From Melioribacter sp. (GTDB lineage Bacteria; Bacteroidota; Ignavibacteria; Ignavibacteriales; Melioribacteraceae): DNA of 64,000 nucleotides. The DNA is taken from positions 62,001-126,000 of the forward strand of contig PMDS01000037.1 in assembly GCA_003155655.1 (NCBI GenBank), in the 5' to 3' direction. Shown here in pieces: positions 43,719 through 52,751 of this stretch. Position 1 is the stretch's first letter. Each line of letters opens with the position of its first letter. Made by a program: the position numbers and the translations under genes. The notes under the pieces are model-generated. The model had not been told where the DNA came from. It did no database searches and worked only from the letters and a program-made list of their open reading frames with translations.

Positions 43719-45413
43719 ATGACAGAACTAAAAAAACAAACACTACTTCACGTACTTAACAATAGTGCAGAAGAATATTCCGACAGGCCTGCATTATCAT
43801 TTATTGATAAGCCAGAAATTAATTACCGGGAATTTAAAATAAAAGTAAATTCAATTTCTGATTTCTTGAAAAGCGAAGGAATTATTGCCGGCGACAGGGT
43901 TGCAATACTTAGCGAGAACCAACCAAACTGGGGAATTGCTTACTTTGCTATTACAACCATTGGCGCTATTGCCGTTCCGGTTATGACTGAATTTCATTCG
44001 ACTGAAGTTCATCATATACTGCGCCATTCTGAAAGCAAGGCTGTGTTTGTATCGGCAAAATATTTTAGCAAGGTTGAGGATGCTGAAGTTGATTCGTTAT
44101 TGACAAGAATTTTATTAGATGACTTCTCGGTTATTCCACTTGATATAAAGAATGATTTTCTCAAAGAAGTAATAGCCGGCGGGAAAAAAGAATTTGCAAA
44201 AATTAAAGAAGCTGCATTAAAACTTGTCGGATTAATTTCATCTGAAGTGGAAGAAGATGATACAGCATTAATTTTATACACAAGCGGTACAACCGGACAC
44301 TCGAAAGGCGTAATGCTTACTCATAAAAATGTTGTCTCAGATGCTTTATCAACTCTAAACATGGTGCATATGGATTCAAATACCAGAATGTTGTCAATTC
44401 TCCCGCTCTTTCATACAATTGAATCAACACTGGGACTTGTTATTCCTATAATAAAAGGTGCATCAGTTTATTATCTTGATAAGCCTCCAACTGCCTCGGC
44501 ATTATTGCCTGCTCTTTTAAAAGTGAAGCCAACAGTTATGATTGCTGTTCCTCTAGTAATTGAAAAAATATTCAGAAACAAAATTCTGCCGGAATTTAAT
44601 AAAAGAATTTTGGTACGCGGGCTTTACAAAATTCCAACAATAAGAAAGCGTCTTCACAAAATTGCCGGGAAAAAGCTTATGCATACTTTTGGCGGGGAAT
44701 TGCAGATGTTTTGTATTGGCGGGGCTGCATTAGCTGCCGACGTTGAAAGATTTTTGAAAGAGGCGGGCTTTCCTTATGCAATTGGTTATGGATTAACTGA
44801 AACATCACCGCTTGTAACAGGCTCTAATCCGGAAGGAGTGCGACTGCGTTCTGCCGGTAAAGCAATGAAATGGATGGAAGTAAAAATTGATAATCCTGAT
44901 CCTAAAAATGGTGAGGGTGAGGTTCTTATTAAGGGACCAAATGTAATGAAGGGTTATTATAAGGACACAGAAAAAACAAATGATGTTTTTACTTCTGACG
45001 GCTGGTTTAAAAGCGGTGACCTTGGAGTAATTGATAAGGATGGGTATTTATTTATTAAAGGCAGATCCAAGAATGTCATTATCGGTTCTAATGGAAAAAA
45101 TATTTATCCTGAAGAAGTTGAATCAATAATAAACGAATTTCCATTTGTGTCCGAATCCCTTGTTATTAAAAGCGGGGCTCAATTAAACGCCAAGATATAT
45201 TTGAACTTTGAGGAAATTGATCAAGAATTTAGAATTCAAAAACTTTCCGAGCCTAAAACACGGGAAATAATAAATAAAATTCTTGCCGATCTTCTTATCC
45301 AGATCAACGAGCGGGTTAATACTTTCTCTAGAATAAATAAAATAATTGAACAGCGCGAACCATTTGAGAAAACTCCTACACAAAAAATAAAACGTTATTT
45401 ATATGTGGAATAA
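43719..45413 (+). CDS. AMP-dependent long-chain acyl-CoA synthetase
   Basis: A 564-residue ANL-family ligase that activates fatty acids with ATP to acyl-AMP and then acyl-CoA. The phosphate-binding motif is LILYTSGTTGHSKGVMLTHKN. The motif GYGLTETSPLVTGSN, the hinge region SDGWFKSGDLGVIDKDGYL, and the C-terminal lysine loop are present (the region ending EKTPTQKIKRYLY). It resembles bacterial FadD-type/AMP-binding enzymes, shorter than mitochondrial forms. The chain length preference cannot be read. Its start lies 50 nt after the CDF gene. Confidence 0.92.
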   Translation: MTELKKQTLLHVLNNSAEEYSDRPALSFIDKPEINYREFKIKVNSISDFLKSEGIIAGDRVAILSENQPNWGIAYFAITTIGAIAVPVMTEFHSTEVHHILRHSESKAVFVSAKYFSKVEDAEVDSLLTRILLDDFSVIPLDIKNDFLKEVIAGGKKEFAKIKEAALKLVGLISSEVEEDDTALILYTSGTTGHSKGVMLTHKNVVSDALSTLNMVHMDSNTRMLSILPLFHTIESTLGLVIPIIKGASVYYLDKPPTASALLPALLKVKPTVMIAVPLVIEKIFRNKILPEFNKRILVRGLYKIPTIRKRLHKIAGKKLMHTFGGELQMFCIGGAALAADVERFLKEAGFPYAIGYGLTETSPLVTGSNPEGVRLRSAGKAMKWMEVKIDNPDPKNGEGEVLIKGPNVMKGYYKDTEKTNDVFTSDGWFKSGDLGVIDKDGYLFIKGRSKNVIIGSNGKNIYPEEVESIINEFPFVSESLVIKSGAQLNAKIYLNFEEIDQEFRIQKLSEPKTREIINKILADLLIQINERVNTFSRINKIIEQREPFEKTPTQKIKRYLYVE

Positions 45414-45442
45414 GGGATAAACCTGGGTTATAAAAAATTTAT

Positions 45443-45790
45443 TTACTTAAATTTTTTACTGTCTTTTTGAGGCATGCTTTTCACAATTAAGTCGTACGAG
45501 TGATCAATCCAGCTTTTAATTAATTTATCCGGGATACTTCCGTCCAGCATAATAGTGTTCCAATGAGTTTTATTCATATGATAGCCCGGTGAAACAGCTT
45601 CATATTTTTCACGCAATTCAACCGCTAATTCAGGGTCACATTTTAGATTGATTAAATGCGGAGGGGTTAAAATTGCCAGGCAGAATATTTTATTCATAAC
45701 CTTAAAAACAAGCGTTACCTCATTAAAAGGGAAACTTTCCGTAACAAATTCCTTCTTCAGGCAGTATAAACGAACCTTTTCGATATTCAT
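45443..45790 (-). CDS. MmcQ/YjbR family DNA-binding-like protein
   Basis: About 115 residues from the ATG at 45790 (MNIEKVRLYCLKKEF); the in-frame ATG at 45832 would add 14 residues without family support. It matches the MmcQ/YjbR fold: the ESFPFNEVTLVFKVMNKIFCL start, the NLKCDPELAVELREKYEAVSPGYHMNKTHWNTI core, and the IDHSYDLIV end. Members have a CyaY-like fold and are thought to bind DNA, but the function is unsettled. Convergent with the acyl-CoA synthetase gene. Confidence 0.87.
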   Translation of the reverse strand: MNIEKVRLYCLKKEFVTESFPFNEVTLVFKVMNKIFCLAILTPPHLINLKCDPELAVELREKYEAVSPGYHMNKTHWNTIMLDGSIPDKLIKSWIDHSYDLIVKSMPQKDSKKFK

Positions 45791-45898
45791 TTTTGTTCTA
45801 TTATAATATGAAAGTTGATTACAAATTACCAAAATTTTGTGAAACTAAACTTGTATTTTGGTGTAAGAGATTTTAAACTACTTATGATTGGGACCCAA

Positions 45899-47971
45899 AT
45901 GAGAAAATTAGTAATTATTGTTTTAGCTTTTACATTTTCACTGACTTGCTTTGCGCAGGATCCGAATTCTGTACTTTTAAAAGATCATTCAATAGATTCA
46001 AATAAAGTTATTTTCCCGGATGAAATATACAAACGTGAGTGCCAGGTTATTGTTCAATACCTTTCCTTTTATCACTATAAAAAACAAAAACTGAATGATT
46101 CGCTCTCGTCTGTTATTTACGACCAGTATCTAACAACGTTAGATAATAACAAGCTTTATTTCCTAAAGTCCGACGTGGACAATTTTGAAAAGTACAGACA
46201 TATGATGGATGATTTTTTGCGTGATGGGAATTTAGGACCAGCCTATGAAATATTTAATGTTTATAAAAAACGTCTTAGTGAAAGAATTAAGTACATTGAC
46301 ACACTTTTAAAAAGCAAATTTGATTTTTCAATTGATGAGTCATTTTCGCCTGACCGGGAAAAGGCTGCCTGGTCAAATAAACCGGAGGATCTTGATGAAC
46401 TTTGGAGACTGCGTTTAAAAAATGACGCGTTAAATTATAAATTATCCGGCAAAGATTGGAAAAATACAATAGACTTTTTGGCAAAGCGGTATCATAATTA
46501 TCACAAAATAATTTTGCAGTATGAATCGGAAGATGTTTTTGCTCTTTTCATGAATTCTTTTACAAATGTTTATGATCCTCACACAGATTATTTCTCACCT
46601 GCTGCATCCGAAAATTTTTCAATTCAGATGAAACTTTCACTTGAAGGAATTGGCGCCACATTAAGACAGGATAATGATTACACGGTCGTTCAGAATATTG
46701 TACCCGGAGGTCCGGCATTCAAAAGCGGTCTGCTTCATGAGGAAGACAAAATTATTGGGGTGGCTCAGGGCGATAATGGAGATATGGAGGATGTAATTGG
46801 ATGGAGACTGGATGATGCCATACAGCTTATCAGAGGCAAAAAGGGAACTGTTGTCCGGCTTCAGATAATGAAAGCCAAGGATGGTCAAAACGCTCCGCCA
46901 ACAGAAATTAAAATTGTACGTGAAGAAGTTAAGCTGGAAGATCAGGCGGCAAAAGATGAAATACTTAATGTTGATGAAAACGGTAAAAACTTTAAGCTTG
47001 GTGTTGTAAAGCTTCCTTCTTTCTATACTGATTTTGAAGGGCAGCAGAAAGGCAAACCTGATTATAAAAGCACTACACGTGATGTAAAAAATATATTAAA
47101 TAAATTCAAAGAACAAAAGGTTGATGGTGTTATTCTCGATTTGAGAAATAATGGGGGCGGCTCCCTGCAGGAAGCCATTCAGCTTACAGGTTTATTTATT
47201 AAAGACGGCCCTGTAGTTCAAGTAAAAAATTCTGCCAATATGGTCGAAGTTGACCAGGATCCGGATCCTTCAATAGTGTATGAGGGGCCATTAGCTGTAA
47301 TTACTAATCGGTTTAGCGCTTCGGCATCCGAGATTTTTGCTGCTGCAATTCAAGACTATGGCCGTGGTTTAATTCTTGGTTCTAACTCTTATGGAAAAGG
47401 AACCGTTCAAAACATGATTGATTTGAACCATGCAATCCCGGGAGCCAATAAAAAATTAGGACAGCTTAAATTAACAATTGCAAAATTTTACCGTATAACA
47501 GGCAGCAGCACACAGCATCTTGGTGTAAAACCGGATATTGATTTCCCTTCTCAGTTTAATGGGAAAGAATTTGGGGAAAGCGGTCAGGCAAGTTCTTTGC
47601 CATGGGATCAAATTCAATCGGCACAGTTTAAAAGATTTTCTGATCTTTCAAGATATATTCCAATGCTAGAGAAAAAGCATAAAGATAGAATCAAGACCGA
47701 TCTTGAATACCAGTTTCTGCTTGAGGATATAAAAGAGTTTAACGAAAATCACGACAAAAAAGATTTTTCGTTGAATGAGACCGTGCGTAAGAATGAGCGC
47801 GACGACGACGAAGCAAAACATAAAGCTAGAGATGAAGAACGCGCAAAACTGCTTGGTATTAAAATAGAAGATAAAAAGGAAGTTGAAGCGCCAAAAGTTA
47901 AACCCGTAGATTTTGAACTAAAAGAAAGCGGAAAAATATTAGCTGATTTGATCATGGCAAAAGTTGGATGA
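45899..47971 (+). CDS. Carboxy-terminal processing protease (Prc/Tsp type, S41)
   Basis: About 690 residues from ATG 45899, where a clear signal peptide begins (MRKLVIIVLAFTFSLTCFA/Q); the frame is open further upstream but without signal features. It is a periplasmic serine protease that degrades or trims proteins from the C-terminus. An N-terminal helical domain (Tsp-specific) comes first, then the PDZ domain (IVPGGPAFKSGLLHEEDKI). The S41 core follows, with the Ser of RFSASASEIFAAA and the Lys of GSNSYGKGTVQ, and the C-terminal DUF3340-like domain. Length is that of E. coli Prc rather than the short CtpA type. Confidence 0.93.
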   Translation: MRKLVIIVLAFTFSLTCFAQDPNSVLLKDHSIDSNKVIFPDEIYKRECQVIVQYLSFYHYKKQKLNDSLSSVIYDQYLTTLDNNKLYFLKSDVDNFEKYRHMMDDFLRDGNLGPAYEIFNVYKKRLSERIKYIDTLLKSKFDFSIDESFSPDREKAAWSNKPEDLDELWRLRLKNDALNYKLSGKDWKNTIDFLAKRYHNYHKIILQYESEDVFALFMNSFTNVYDPHTDYFSPAASENFSIQMKLSLEGIGATLRQDNDYTVVQNIVPGGPAFKSGLLHEEDKIIGVAQGDNGDMEDVIGWRLDDAIQLIRGKKGTVVRLQIMKAKDGQNAPPTEIKIVREEVKLEDQAAKDEILNVDENGKNFKLGVVKLPSFYTDFEGQQKGKPDYKSTTRDVKNILNKFKEQKVDGVILDLRNNGGGSLQEAIQLTGLFIKDGPVVQVKNSANMVEVDQDPDPSIVYEGPLAVITNRFSASASEIFAAAIQDYGRGLILGSNSYGKGTVQNMIDLNHAIPGANKKLGQLKLTIAKFYRITGSSTQHLGVKPDIDFPSQFNGKEFGESGQASSLPWDQIQSAQFKRFSDLSRYIPMLEKKHKDRIKTDLEYQFLLEDIKEFNENHDKKDFSLNETVRKNERDDDEAKHKARDEERAKLLGIKIEDKKEVEAPKVKPVDFELKESGKILADLIMAKVG

Positions 47972-47995
47972 TCTTTCTGATATCTCTCTAGTTAT

Positions 47996-48463
47996 ATGAG
48001 CAAGACTAACGCAATTAGAATTTTGGAAGCGCATAATATTATACATAAAGCGTTTGAATATAAATCCAACGATGAAGAGATTGACGCGGTTTCTGTTGCT
48101 CATAAAATTGGTACTGATCCCGAGACTGTTTTCAAGACCCTTGTAGCAAGAAATGAGAAAAATGATTTGTTTGTGTTTGTCGTCCCGGGAAATTTTGAAC
48201 TCAATTTAAAAAAGGCAGCTTCTGCAAGCTCAAACAAAAAAATTGAGATGATAAAGGTAAAAGAGCTGCAGCCATTAACGGGTTATATCCGCGGCGGGTG
48301 CTCACCTATTGGAATGAAGAAGCTGTTTCCGACTTTTATTGACGAAACAGCCCAGCTTCAAGAAAAAATATATGTTAGTGCCGGATTGAGAGGAATGCAA
48401 ATAAACTTAACACCTGAGGATCTGGCAAAGGTAATTGAAGCTAAATTCGCAGATTTAATATAA
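47996..48463 (+). CDS. ybaK: Cys-tRNA(Pro)/Cys-tRNA(Cys) deacylase YbaK
   Basis: A 155-residue YbaK/EbsC-type editing domain that hydrolyses mischarged Cys-tRNA(Pro). Seen: the N-terminal AIRILEAHNIIHKAFEY, the motif VFKTLVARNEKN with the conserved Lys, FVVPGNFELNLKKAA, and GYIRGGCSPIGMKK with the family's GGxSP-like loop. Length is normal. It starts 25 nt after the Prc gene and is likely on the same transcript. A small gene follows at 48539. Confidence 0.9.
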   Translation: MSKTNAIRILEAHNIIHKAFEYKSNDEEIDAVSVAHKIGTDPETVFKTLVARNEKNDLFVFVVPGNFELNLKKAASASSNKKIEMIKVKELQPLTGYIRGGCSPIGMKKLFPTFIDETAQLQEKIYVSAGLRGMQINLTPEDLAKVIEAKFADLI

Positions 48464-48538
48464 AATTCATTAAAAGTTGGTTTTTGTGGTTAGCGGGATT
48501 TTTCTTAGATTTGGTACCAAAATTCATAGGAGTTAATA

Positions 48539-48703
48539 ATGGCAAAACAACAATCATTTGCAGATAAAGCAAAAGCAAAGCATCGTTCATCTGTTGTGAA
48601 TGTTAAATTCATAAAAACTGTAAAGAGCCCAAGCGGCAGTTACAAATTCCAAGAAAAGTTTGTTAAGATTGACGATATAAGCAAGGTAACAACAATCAAA
48701 TAA
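48539..48703 (+). CDS. Small basic protein, DUF4295-like
   Basis: A 54-residue basic protein (12 Lys) with a strong AGGAG ribosome-binding site 7 nt before the ATG and a terminator right after. The middle FIKTVKSPSGSYKFQEKFV resembles the conserved core of DUF4295, short Bacteroidota proteins with the pattern KxVKSPxxGxYxFxE, often encoded near ribosomal protein genes. A ribosome-associated role is possible (inference). It is a real gene by signals (SD, start, stop, terminator) although it is short. Confidence 0.75.
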   Translation: MAKQQSFADKAKAKHRSSVVNVKFIKTVKSPSGSYKFQEKFVKIDDISKVTTIK

Positions 48704-48722
48704 AGAAAAGTGTTGCTTAAAC

Positions 48723-48753
48723 AAAAATCCTCCCGTATAGCGGGAGGATTTTT
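48723..48753. terminator. Bidirectional terminator
   Basis: AAAAATCCTCCCG / GCGGGAGGATTTTT with a short loop, A-rich on one side and T-rich on the other, between the small DUF4295-like gene and the convergent NifU-like gene. Confidence 0.92.
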
Positions 48754-48771
48754 GTTTTAAATGAAATGTTT

Positions 48772-49320
48772 TTAGTCTGCCGAGATTACTTCAATTGACG
48801 GATTTATTTCCCTTCGTAAAAGATTTTCAATTGCTACCAGCGTTCCCCGGATTGAGCTCGGGCAGCTTCCGCAAGCGCCCTGGTAACGGATTTTTAAAGT
48901 ATTGCCTTCTAATCCGGCAACTTGTAAACCTCCGCCATCGCCGGCAAGTGCGGGACGAACACGCTGATCCAAAATTTCATTTATCTTTTTGAGAAGTGCG
49001 GTTTCTTCTTCGCCCGATACCTGTGAAGTAGAAGTTTCTGCGGGAATTGTTGATTTATCGAAAGTTTTAATAAACTCTACAAATGGACGCTGTATTTGTC
49101 CCCATGCAACTTTTGCCTCTTTTTCTATTGTAATAAATTTATTCATGTAGAAAACAGAAACAACTCCGGGTATATCAAAAATTCCTTTTGCCAACGGATC
49201 ATTAGCAGCTTCTTCTTTTGATTGAAAGTTTCTTGTTTCTTTATCTAAAAGTTTTTCATTAAGAATAAACTTAAGCGCTTGTGGATTTGGTGTTAAGTCA
49301 ACATCTTGAACCATTAACAT
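48772..49320 (-). CDS. NifU-like Fe-S scaffold/carrier protein (Nfu type)
   Basis: About 182 residues. The N-terminal Nfu-N (Scaffold) domain begins VQDVDLTPNPQALKFILN and includes GVVSVFYMNKFITIEK. A linker follows, then the C-terminal NifU domain with GDGGGLQVAG and the cluster-binding pair CGSC in GACGSCPSS. Such proteins carry Fe-S clusters to target enzymes. I chose the ATG at 49320 because it has an AAGGAG ribosome-binding site 7 nt upstream; the ATG at 49347 lies before that site. Convergent with the small basic-protein gene. Confidence 0.92.
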   Translation of the reverse strand: MLMVQDVDLTPNPQALKFILNEKLLDKETRNFQSKEEAANDPLAKGIFDIPGVVSVFYMNKFITIEKEAKVAWGQIQRPFVEFIKTFDKSTIPAETSTSQVSGEEETALLKKINEILDQRVRPALAGDGGGLQVAGLEGNTLKIRYQGACGSCPSSIRGTLVAIENLLRREINPSIEVISAD

Positions 49321-49424
49321 AATTTGCTCCTTTTCATTCAAAACCAAATTTACTTTTGATTAGTTCTACTACAACAATAGAGAAAATCGTTTTGTTATTC
49401 AAGCAATCAGAAAAACCTTAATAA

Positions 49425-49874
49425 TTAGACTCCAAATTGAGTTAAATGATGATTAATGTGCTTATACATTTGCGAACTCCACTGGGTTGGTGTTAATTTA
49501 CCAAAAAAGGCATGGGGATTGGTAGTACATTTTGATTCCCCACCCTTGTGGAATTGATTAATGAGACTGATCAAAGTTTGCTTTTCCTTTTCAAAACCTT
49601 CCGTATCACCAATAATAAAACCCGGATGAGTTGGACTGCTTTTACTGATTGGTTTATTATTTGTTGTCTGCGATTTAAATAACCCGCCAATTAGTCTCAA
49701 TAAAAAACTTGATTTAAGAAAAAGTTCGCCTGATGCTGTTTTCATCCCCACAGAACAATGGGCAAGCATTTGGTTAACACTCATTTTACCCCAAAGCCTT
49801 TGTGTTTCAGGCTTAAGCTTGTTGATTCTTTCTACTATTTCATCAACTGCTTCTTTTTGAAATAATGTCTTCAT
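49425..49874 (-). CDS. DUF1569 (DinB-like) protein
   Basis: A 149-residue protein of the DUF1569 family. It has the N-terminal VERINKLKPETQRLWGKMSV, the NQMLAHCSVGM motif that places the metal-type His, and the C-terminal HAFFGKLTPTQWSSQMYKH with HINHHLTQFG. The fold is the DinB four-helix bundle with a His-based metal site; the enzyme activity of this branch is not known. It stands alone, 104 nt upstream of the NifU-like gene. Confidence 0.87.
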   Translation of the reverse strand: MKTLFQKEAVDEIVERINKLKPETQRLWGKMSVNQMLAHCSVGMKTASGELFLKSSFLLRLIGGLFKSQTTNNKPISKSSPTHPGFIIGDTEGFEKEKQTLISLINQFHKGGESKCTTNPHAFFGKLTPTQWSSQMYKHINHHLTQFGV

Positions 49875-49904
49875 TTGACTTTCCCTATTTTTTGATAGAT
49901 TATA

Positions 49905-49991
49905 CTAATTAACTGCTGGTTTCCAATCTACAAATATTTTCTCCAGTGTAAATTCTTTAGCTGCATCGTCAGTTAATTGATGAGACCATCT
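49905..49991 (-). pseudogene. Scrap of a pectinesterase (CE8) C-terminus
   Basis: About 28 codons read RWSHQLTDDAAKEFTLEKIF...WKP and then a stop. This matches the C-terminal end of pectinesterases, where the pattern R-V-x-W-S-(H/R)-Q-L-T-(D/E)-x-E-A-x-x-Y-T-L-x-x-I-F...W is usual. A stop codon lies just upstream in frame and no further pectinesterase sequence can be recognised, so only a relic remains. The family call is from memory of the motif. Confidence 0.5.
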
Positions 49992-50148
49992 AATCTAACA
50001 CGCGCGGTATGCAGCCATGATCACCCCTAAATTTAATCTGCCGCGTCCTCATCTTATAATTTATAAAATTACCGGCTCTTTTCTCGGTGAGGACAAAGTG
50101 TATATTGAAAACCTTTGGATTTATAATTCCTTCATAATAAATTCTGTC

Positions 50149-50835
50149 TTAATGTTTAGGTCTAAAATTATTAATAACTATCACAAATTCCCCCTTTAGA
50201 TTTTTATCCAGTACAATTTTTAATATTTCAGCAGCGCTTCCCCTGTAAAATTTTTCTTCCGCAAGAGTCAGATTAAAAGCAACCACTATTGGAACTGATG
50301 GCGAAAAAATCTTTGATATATCCGTTAAAATGGCTTTAAGCCTGTATGGGGTTTCCATTAAGATGATTAATTCATTTATATTCTTCAAACAAAGAAGTTC
50401 TTTTTTTCTTAAATCGCTTTTAGGCGAAAGCCAACCTGCATAATAAAATTTATCCAGATTGAAGCCGGAACCTACTAACGCCGCCAGAATAGAGCTTGCG
50501 CCCGGAATTGGCACTACATCAATTTTTGCGTCAATACACATTTGAACAAGCAGGCTTCCCGGATCAGAAAAGAGTGGTGTACCGCAATCGGAAATTAATG
50601 CGGATGATTTTCCACCTGCGATTAGTTGAAATAATTCTTTTGAGGATTCTTCTTCATTGTGTTCGTTGAGAGAATGCAATTCTTTTTGTATCTGGAAATG
50701 AGCGAGCAGGCGTTTGGCTTCTTTGAATTCCTCGCAGATAATAAAATCCACTTCCTTAAGAATTTTTAAGGCGCGTAGAGAAATATCTTCATAATTGCCG
50801 ATTGGTGTGGAAACGATATAAAGTTTTATTCCCAT
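50149..50835 (-). CDS. rsmI: SAM-dependent methyltransferase, RsmI family
   Basis: A 228-residue tetrapyrrole-methylase-fold enzyme of the RsmI family, which 2'-O-methylates C1402 of 16S rRNA. Seen: LYIVSTPIGNYEDISLRALK at the start, LISDCGTPLFSDPGSLLV, IPGASSILAALVGSGF, and FYYAGWLSPKSDLRKKEL. It is somewhat shorter than E. coli RsmI (286 residues) because the C-terminal extension is missing; the related short SAM methyltransferases in Bacteroidota share this form, so the exact rRNA target is less certain. It starts 50 nt after proS. Confidence 0.85.
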   Translation of the reverse strand: MGIKLYIVSTPIGNYEDISLRALKILKEVDFIICEEFKEAKRLLAHFQIQKELHSLNEHNEEESSKELFQLIAGGKSSALISDCGTPLFSDPGSLLVQMCIDAKIDVVPIPGASSILAALVGSGFNLDKFYYAGWLSPKSDLRKKELLCLKNINELIILMETPYRLKAILTDISKIFSPSVPIVVAFNLTLAEEKFYRGSAAEILKIVLDKNLKGEFVIVINNFRPKH

Positions 50836-50884
50836 ATATCATAATGAAGTGGTTTTGTAATAAGACCCGGTAAACAAGTCCGGG

Positions 50885-52570
50885 CTAAAAAGGCTCTTGA
50901 AGTTGATCCATCATGCTGTTTAATGCAATAACCTTTTTCTCACCGGTTCTTCTATTTTTAATTTCAACATTGCCGTCTTTTAGATTTTTTTCACCCACAA
51001 TCACCTGGACCGGCATTCCTAACAAATCAGCATCATTGAATTTAAATCCTGCGCTTACATCGTTCCTGTCATCAAACAAAACTTCATAACCATCAGATAT
51101 CAAATCTATGTAAATTTTCTCGCAAGTCTTTGCGACCTCCGAATTTTTCATATTCAGCCCTATAAGGTGTATATCGAATGGACTGAGCGGTTCTTTCCAG
51201 ACAATTCCTTTAGAATCATAATTCTGCTCAATAAAGCATGCAAATATTCTTTCAACACCGATTCCATAACTTCCCATTACAATGGGATGTTCTTTACCGT
51301 TTTCATCAAGATAATTAACGCCAAGCGCTTCTGAATATTTTGTACCCAACTTGAAAATATGTCCAAGTTCTATTGCTTTGAAGACCTCTAACGTAGAACC
51401 GCAGCGAATGCATTTTTCACCGTTTTCAGCAGTCCGCAAATCAAAATATTCTAACGTTGGTAAATCACGTTTTAAATCAATTCCGCCAAGGTGGTAATCA
51501 TTTTTATTTGCACCGCTGAATAAATTATTCCCGTCTTTCAACAGGTTATCGGCAATAATTCTGTGCTTAAAATCAATCGGTCCAATTGACCCTGCATCAG
51601 CGCCGGTAATTTCTTTCAACTCTTCAGGATGAGCAGATCGGACATTCCCGCCGAGTACAGAACCAAGCTTTGTCTCATTTACCTCATCGTTGCCAAGCAT
51701 TAAAACCAAAATTGGTTTCCCATCATGCATATAAATTCTAGATTTAGCGGTTTCATGTTCATGTATTTTTAAAAACGCACATAGTTCATCAATTGATTTT
51801 ACATCAGGGGTCGAAATTTCATAAGGCTGCTTGCTTTCAGTGTGTTTTTTTGCCGGTTCTGCAACAGACTGAGCAACTTCTGCATTAGCAGCATAACCGC
51901 ATTTTTCACAGTGGGCAACAGTATCTTCACCGGCGTCGCTTTTCACCATAAACTCTTCGGATTTGCTGCCTCCCATTGCACCGCTTGAAGCGCCAACAAC
52001 AAAATATTTTAATCCGCACCTGTTAAATATTGTCTTGTATGCTTTTTCATGAAGCGCATAACCCACGTCCAATCCTGCAAAATCTCTGTCCAGGGTGTAA
52101 GCGTCTTTCATTAAAAATTGTCTGCCGCGTATAACCCCGCTGCGGGGGCGCGGTTCGTTCCTAAATTTGGTTTGTATCTGATACCAGATTTGTGGTAAAT
52201 CTTTGTACGAAACAAGAGAGCCTTTTGCATGGTAGGCAACGATCTCTTCATGAGTTGGCGCCAATACATATTCTCTGTTTTTTATATGAAAAAGAATATC
52301 TCCAAAGGCTTCAACGCGCCCGGTCTGTTCCCAAATTTCTTTAGGATTAAGTGCCGGGAAATGAAATTCCTGCCCGCCAATCGCGTTCATTTCCTCACGG
52401 ATTATATCCATTATCTTTCTAATGATTTTGTATCCTATTGGAAGCCACGAATAAATACCGGCAGATAACTGACGGACTAATCCCGCTCGAATCATTAAAA
52501 TATGACTTGGAATAACAGCTTCAGTAGGTACTTCCTTTAACGTAGGTACAAAAGATTTACTTAATCTCAT
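50885..52570 (-). CDS. proS: Prolyl-tRNA synthetase, bacterial type
   Basis: About 561 residues from ATG 52570 (MRLSKSFVPTLKEVP); the frame extends to 52609 but those 13 residues have no family match. Class II motif 1 is near VRQLSAGIYSWLPIGYKI and motif 2 near FRNEPRPRSGVIRGRQF. The bacterial-type editing insertion lies between motifs 2 and 3 (about 210-385). Motif 3 is VMGSYGIGVERI, and the anticodon-binding domain ends the protein. It charges tRNA(Pro). The same window also has ybaK, which clears Cys-tRNA(Pro). Confidence 0.96.
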   Translation of the reverse strand: MRLSKSFVPTLKEVPTEAVIPSHILMIRAGLVRQLSAGIYSWLPIGYKIIRKIMDIIREEMNAIGGQEFHFPALNPKEIWEQTGRVEAFGDILFHIKNREYVLAPTHEEIVAYHAKGSLVSYKDLPQIWYQIQTKFRNEPRPRSGVIRGRQFLMKDAYTLDRDFAGLDVGYALHEKAYKTIFNRCGLKYFVVGASSGAMGGSKSEEFMVKSDAGEDTVAHCEKCGYAANAEVAQSVAEPAKKHTESKQPYEISTPDVKSIDELCAFLKIHEHETAKSRIYMHDGKPILVLMLGNDEVNETKLGSVLGGNVRSAHPEELKEITGADAGSIGPIDFKHRIIADNLLKDGNNLFSGANKNDYHLGGIDLKRDLPTLEYFDLRTAENGEKCIRCGSTLEVFKAIELGHIFKLGTKYSEALGVNYLDENGKEHPIVMGSYGIGVERIFACFIEQNYDSKGIVWKEPLSPFDIHLIGLNMKNSEVAKTCEKIYIDLISDGYEVLFDDRNDVSAGFKFNDADLLGMPVQVIVGEKNLKDGNVEIKNRRTGEKKVIALNSMMDQLQEPF

Positions 52571-52751
52571 ATTATACTTATATTTTTGAATAATGATTGA
52601 AAGCCACAAATTAAAAAGCCGTTCCCTTTAGGAAGGGTTTTTGGTTGGGCTTTGCAAAGATAAGAAATGAGTTTGCTAATTGGAAATAATGTGAATTGGC
52701 TTTATTGTACGATAGTTTAATTGTTATTTTTGCTAATAAGTTTGGAGAAGC

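Noticed and set aside
50017-50199. 60-codon plus-strand frame in the DUF1569-rsmI gap
   Set aside because: It overlaps the 3' end of rsmI on the opposite strand and has no family resemblance; the only meaningful signal nearby is the pectinesterase scrap on the minus strand.
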